Positions 60,891-64,000 of a DNA stretch of 64,000 nucleotides are shown piece by piece. The first letter of the stretch is position 1, and each line of letters begins with the position of its first letter. The notes below the pieces were generated by a model. It was not told the DNA's origin. It worked only from the letters and a program-made list of their open reading frames with translations, and did no database searches. The DNA comes from Streptomyces scopuliridis RB72 (GTDB lineage: Bacteria > Actinomycetota > Actinomycetes > Streptomycetales > Streptomycetaceae), in the NCBI RefSeq assembly GCF_000718095.1, contig NZ_JOEI01000003.1, positions 186,001 to 250,000 on the forward strand, written 5' to 3'. The position numbers and the translations under genes were made by a program.

Positions 60891-61147
60891 TCTGCCCAGG
60901 TCAGGAATCCTTCCGGCGCCGGCGCCGGCGCCTGGGCCGGGATGCGGGCCGAGGCCGAGGCCGGGGCCGGGGGCGCGTTGAGGTGGGGTTGGGGCGTGGT
61001 GTGGCAGGGGCAGTCGCAGCGCAGCGTTTCGATCGCCGGGCCCGTGCGCGACTGCCAGGGGAGCCGGGTCTCGCCCGGGCCGTGGCACTCCGCGTGTTCG
61101 TCGATACGGCACGCCGGTGCCGTATAGGCGGGCACCTTCGGCGTCAC
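60884..61147 (-). CDS. Small Cys-rich hypothetical protein
   Basis: The 87-residue protein, starting at GTG 61147, reads TPKVPAYTAPACRIDEHAEC, then a spaced CDCPCH motif, with a Pro/Ala-rich C-terminal half. Similar short proteins with a C-x(8)-C and CxCxCH arrangement occur in Streptomyces and may bind a metal. Function unknown. The end of the frame overlaps the tRNA-Lys scar by a few bases. Confidence 0.6.
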   Translation of the reverse strand: MTPKVPAYTAPACRIDEHAECHGPGETRLPWQSRTGPAIETLRCDCPCHTTPQPHLNAPPAPASASARIPAQAPAPAPEGFLTWAEA

Positions 61148-61390
61148 TGGGCCGCTTCCACTTCGTGTCCGTCCGTCGTCGCTCGGGTTGCCGCGTCATC
61201 CGTAGGTGTGGCTTCCGCGCCGTACCCACGGGGCCGGGGCGATGCCACGGCAATCACCATGACACCCTTCCCGCTACGCTGAGTTGCCCGTCCATTACTG
61301 GGCTCATGACAGTAGGGACGCGGAGATCACCGCTTGAAGTGACCACGGGTACGGGTAGCCGGCCGCGGTCCGCGTGCGATTGGGGGCCCC

Positions 61391-62509
61391 GTGCCGAACG
61401 TTCCGCGGTTCACCCTGACCTGCGGTCGGGAAAGCGGGCCGAGGGCCCGTGCGGGGATCGTGTCCGGCTATGTCTTCCGGATCATCCGTGAGCAGCTGGG
61501 GCTCACTCAGGAGGCCCTGGCCGAGCAGTTCCGGGTGTCGGCCGACACCGTCTCCGGGTGGGAGTCGGGGCGGCGGGCGCTGACCGCCGTACCCGTCGGG
61601 CAGTTGTTCGTGTACAGCCACCGGCTGATGCGGCTGGGCACCGTCCCCGCGCTGCTGCTGGCCCTGGAGCGCGCCATGGAGGCGGATGTCCTGCTCGCCG
61701 GCGCGCTGGACGGCGGTTCCTGGTACGAGGCCAGTCCGCTGGGCGCGTGCGTCATGCGGCGGGATCTGGTCGAGGTGCTCGCCTGGCCCCTCAACGGGGT
61801 CGCTCCGACGTATCTGAGCGCGCTGCCCGAGCCGCCGCGCCCCCGGCGGGGGCCGGTGCCCCGCGGGCCCGAGCTGGCGGCCGCGGACCGTCGCCGCTTC
61901 TTCTCGGAGATGCGGCGCACGGCCGAGCGGGCCCGTGGGGCGGAGAGCTTTCTGCTGCGGCGTCAGGCCCTGTATCTGGCCGGCTACGACGACCGGGCCG
62001 ACACCCCGGGCTGGCTGGCCCGCCAGCAGCGCACCGTACGGCCCGACGACTGGCTGTCGGGCTGGCTCAACTCCCGTTCGGTGGCGGCTGTCGCCGCCCG
62101 GCAGGGTGACCGGGACCGGATGCGCCACTTCATCGACAGCGCCCTCGTCGACGACGACGCGGGCGAGGCCGCCAATCTGAACTACTGGGCGTACTGGATC
62201 GGCGAGGAACCGCACATCCATCTGTCGGACGACTTCATCGCCGCCCGCACCCCGGGCCGCTGGCCGGGCGACAAGCTGATGCATCACCTCGTACGGGGGC
62301 TGACGCCGCGTCACGGGTTCTTCGACCTCAATGTCCACACCCTGTGGGCGCTGCTGGCCACCCGGCCGAATCTGCTGCGGCCCGGGGGCCAGGCCGGGAG
62401 CGCGCTGAGCGCATGTCTGCCGGCGCTGCTCGACGACCGGGAACTGTCGGCGCGGGCACGGAGGGAACTGCAGGGCATCCGGTACGCCATCCGGCTCGCC
62501 GAGGCGTAA
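61391..62509 (+). CDS. XRE-family transcriptional regulator
   Basis: The 372-residue protein has an N-terminal helix-turn-helix ([20 protein letters not shown], then [20 protein letters not shown]) and a long C-terminal region rich in Leu, Arg and Trp with a possible TPR-like fold ([20 protein letters not shown]). This is the common layout of Streptomyces Scr/BldD-like orphan regulators that often pair with a small DUF397-like partner. Start at GTG 61391. It is followed by two small genes on the same strand that could be its partners. Confidence 0.85.
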   Translation: MPNVPRFTLTCGRESGPRARAGIVSGYVFRIIREQLGLTQEALAEQFRVSADTVSGWESGRRALTAVPVGQLFVYSHRLMRLGTVPALLLALERAMEADVLLAGALDGGSWYEASPLGACVMRRDLVEVLAWPLNGVAPTYLSALPEPPRPRRGPVPRGPELAAADRRRFFSEMRRTAERARGAESFLLRRQALYLAGYDDRADTPGWLARQQRTVRPDDWLSGWLNSRSVAAVAARQGDRDRMRHFIDSALVDDDAGEAANLNYWAYWIGEEPHIHLSDDFIAARTPGRWPGDKLMHHLVRGLTPRHGFFDLNVHTLWALLATRPNLLRPGGQAGSALSACLPALLDDRELSARARRELQGIRYAIRLAEA

Positions 62510-62578
62510 TCAGGCATCGGCGGATGCCTCCCACGCCGGGCCATTCGTGGAGAGCGGAGTAAGGAGGGGCGTCGCGCC

Positions 62579-62737
62579 ATGCGCGAACAACGTTCCCCGG
62601 AACTCGCCGTGCGCGGTGCGGGGGGTCGGCGCGACGCGCACGGACTCGCCCGCTGGTTCGTCTCGGCCGCCGTGACCGACGACGATACGGACCGGACGCG
62701 CGCCGCGATCGACGAGGTCTTCGTCCTCCTCCGCTGA
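62579..62737 (+). CDS. Small protein downstream of the XRE regulator
   Basis: A 52-residue frame from ATG 62579 to TGA 62737, too short for routine gene calling. AAGGAGGGG lies nine bases upstream, which is a very good ribosome binding site. The product (REQRSPELAVRGAGGRRDAH, GLARWFVSAAVTDDDTDRTR, AAIDEVFVLLR) is alpha-helical with a hydrophobic C-terminal helix. The gene follows an XRE regulator, a typical place for a small partner. Not recognised. Confidence 0.55.
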   Translation: MREQRSPELAVRGAGGRRDAHGLARWFVSAAVTDDDTDRTRAAIDEVFVLLR

Positions 62738-62847
62738 GACCGGCAGGGACCTGGCACGCCCGGGTGTGATCCAGGCGACAGCCCGTGCGGAAAAGATCCG
62801 GGTCCCAGAGGCTGCGGATGGGGCGAGATCGACGCACTCTTGGGCCT

Positions 62848-63060
62848 ATGAGTGATGCACCGATCGTCGTCCACCGGGCGTCAGGGACAGGCGGGCGGCG
62901 GGTCACGGTCCGTGGGCGGATCATGGGGCTCGCCCACTCCGACGACCATCTGATCGAATTCCTGCGGCTGGCGGGGCTGCCGGACGCCTGGGAACTGCTG
63001 GACGACCCGACTTGGGTGGAGTGGCAGGGCGGCCCCGCGCACGAGTACAGCGTGGTGTGA
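62848..63060 (+). CDS. Small conserved hypothetical protein
   Basis: The 70-residue protein starts at ATG 62848 and reads SDAPIVVHRASGTGGRRVTV, RGRIMGLAHSDDHLIEFLRL and AGLPDAWELLDDPTWVEWQG. It looks like a small folded protein with a conserved Trp-rich end, and resembles short proteins next to XRE regulators in Streptomyces. Function unknown. It is 110 bp after the 52-residue gene and may be in the same unit. Confidence 0.65.
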   Translation: MSDAPIVVHRASGTGGRRVTVRGRIMGLAHSDDHLIEFLRLAGLPDAWELLDDPTWVEWQGGPAHEYSVV

Positions 63061-63139
63061 GCCGGCGTGGTGAGGTGCGTACGTGGGCCCGCCCCGCCCC
63101 GCCCCGCTCCGTAAGCCCCGTCAGTCCCGCCCCGCCCCG

Positions 63140-63808
63140 TCAGCCCTGTTGGTCCGCCCGTTCCCGCTGCTCCGCCGCGATCGCGGCGAGCTGCGTCAGG
63201 TTGTCGATCCGCCAGTCCGCCGCCTCGATCACCTCCGGGTCGTCCGCCCACAGATAGCCCCACGGCCCGCGCCGCAGATGGGCGGCGCGCAGCCCCGCCT
63301 CCCGGGCCGGGAACAGGTCGTACGCGGGGTGGTCGCCCACGTACACCGTCCTGTCGGGCGCCGCCCCGGACGCCTCGATGACACGCGCGAAGAACTCCGG
63401 CGACGGCTTCTCGACCCCCCACTCGCCCGAGGTGGCGATGAGATCGACGGGCAGATCGAGGCCGCGCAGCAGCTCCCCGGTCCTGACGGTCTGGTTGCCC
63501 GCGAGGACGACGCGGATGCCCAGGGCCCGGAGGCTCGCCAGGGCGGGCCGTACATCGGGATAGAGATCGGACTCGTCGAGATGGTCGCCGCGGCCGGCGG
63601 CCTCCCTGGCGCGGTACGCCTCGCCGACGTCCATGCCGGGCTTGATGAGGCGGAGGGCGTCGGCGTTGTCCCGGTTCTGGACGGTGGCGGCGCCGACGAG
63701 CGCGGAGATGGTGTGCCGGGGAATGCCCAGCCAGTCGGCCCAGGACGCCCAGTAGCGGTCGTCGCGGACGAGGGTCTCGCCGACGTCGAACACGATGGTT
63801 TCAATCAC
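63140..63808 (-). CDS. HAD-family hydrolase
   Basis: The 222-residue protein has the HAD motifs: nucleophile Asp in IETIVFDVGETLVRDD (motif I with Gly at the usual second Asp), the Thr/Ser motif VVLAGNQTV, Lys in GVEKPSPEFF and the acidic motif VYVGDHPAYDLFPAREAGL. A helical cap lies between about 20 and 90. It is likely a phosphatase of small metabolites; substrate not deducible. ATG at 63808. No operon partners visible. Confidence 0.88.
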   Translation of the reverse strand: MIETIVFDVGETLVRDDRYWASWADWLGIPRHTISALVGAATVQNRDNADALRLIKPGMDVGEAYRAREAAGRGDHLDESDLYPDVRPALASLRALGIRVVLAGNQTVRTGELLRGLDLPVDLIATSGEWGVEKPSPEFFARVIEASGAAPDRTVYVGDHPAYDLFPAREAGLRAAHLRRGPWGYLWADDPEVIEAADWRIDNLTQLAAIAAEQRERADQQG

Positions 63809-63870
63809 CGGTGTAAGCGTAGGGGGACACGCTCTGCCGATTGTCAGTGGCTGGCCGTAGCCTTGCTCCT

Positions 63871-64000
63871 ATGTTCGCTTCCTCGTCCACTTCTTCGCCC
63901 GCCTCCGGTGACGGCGACTCGTTACGCGCTGTCAGGTCCGCCGCTGTCGTCAACGCGGAGATCCGTGCCCTGTGGGCGCGCGCCGGTGGCGCGCTGCCGC
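63871..64000 (+). CDS. 5' end of a gene running off the right edge
   Basis: From ATG 63871 the frame reads FASSSTSSPASGDGDSLRAV and continues RSAAVVNAEIRALWARAGGA to the window end. It looks like a genuine start of a conserved Streptomyces protein (SAAVVNAEIRALW is regular and amphipathic), but the family cannot be named from 43 residues. Divergent from the HAD gene. Confidence 0.6.
   Translation, partial: MFASSSTSSPASGDGDSLRAVRSAAVVNAEIRALWARAGGALP

Overview
The window is chromosomal DNA from a high-GC actinomycete, almost certainly a Streptomyces or a close relative. The support is the strong G/C third-position bias, a complete bldC, lsr2, a DUF3073 gene, a Streptomyces-type valine dehydrogenase, hrpA, the SRP RNA-dnaX pair, and the de novo purine genes purD, purC, purS-purQ-purL, purF and purM arranged around them. 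Eight tRNA genes are visible: Ser(GGA), Gly(GCC) twice, Gly(TCC), Asp(GTC) twice, Phe(GAA), Glu(TTC), and Lys(TTT), nine loci in total counting the duplicates.

Positions 1-17453 are accessory DNA stacked against the 3' half of a tRNA-Ser(GGA) gene. A 54-bp copy of that tRNA end lies at 1875-1928 and the intact gene is at 17401-17485. The roughly 15.5-kb interval between them behaves like a decayed integrative element, and the fragment to its left (1-1874) looks like the end of a second element. Cargo, in order: a VapC-like toxin with its antitoxin, a pRiA4b ORF-3-like protein, two gene fragments fused at a deletion joint, an excisionase with a frameshifted tyrosine recombinase, a winged-helix gene behind an iterated GCCGAA array, and then an island of nuclease genes. 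The island contains three XhoI/PaeR7I-like proteins. One is a probable nuclease-dead version joined, across a run of eight G, to a Ser/Thr protein kinase. One is free-standing. One sits in an operon with an N6-adenine methyltransferase and a Rad50/SMC-like zinc-hook ATPase. An endonuclease VII/HNH protein and a transposase remnant lie between them.

From 17550 onward the sequence is core chromosome: SRP RNA, dnaX, purD, a membrane protein with a degenerate M48-like core and a collagen-like segment, a DMFase beta-like protein, purC, a four-gene ABC exporter/two-component operon between two identical tRNA-Gly genes, lsr2, purSQL, a sterol-carrier-type protein, a META lipoprotein, purF, purM, DUF3073, vdh, bldC, hrpA, a DsbA/CcdA thiol-redox pair, a putative glycoside hydrolase divergent from a polysaccharide deacetylase, a metallophosphoesterase, a zincin, a DEAD-box helicase with an RGG-rich tail, tRNA-Lys, an XRE regulator with small neighbours, and a HAD hydrolase.

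The most interesting part is 7300-16800. It is a compact, partly degenerate anti-phage or genome-conflict island that combines XhoI-type nucleases, a kinase, an SMC-like ATPase and an Endo VII nuclease, with likely integrase arm sites and a possible operator array. All functional assignments are by reading motifs; no database search was run.
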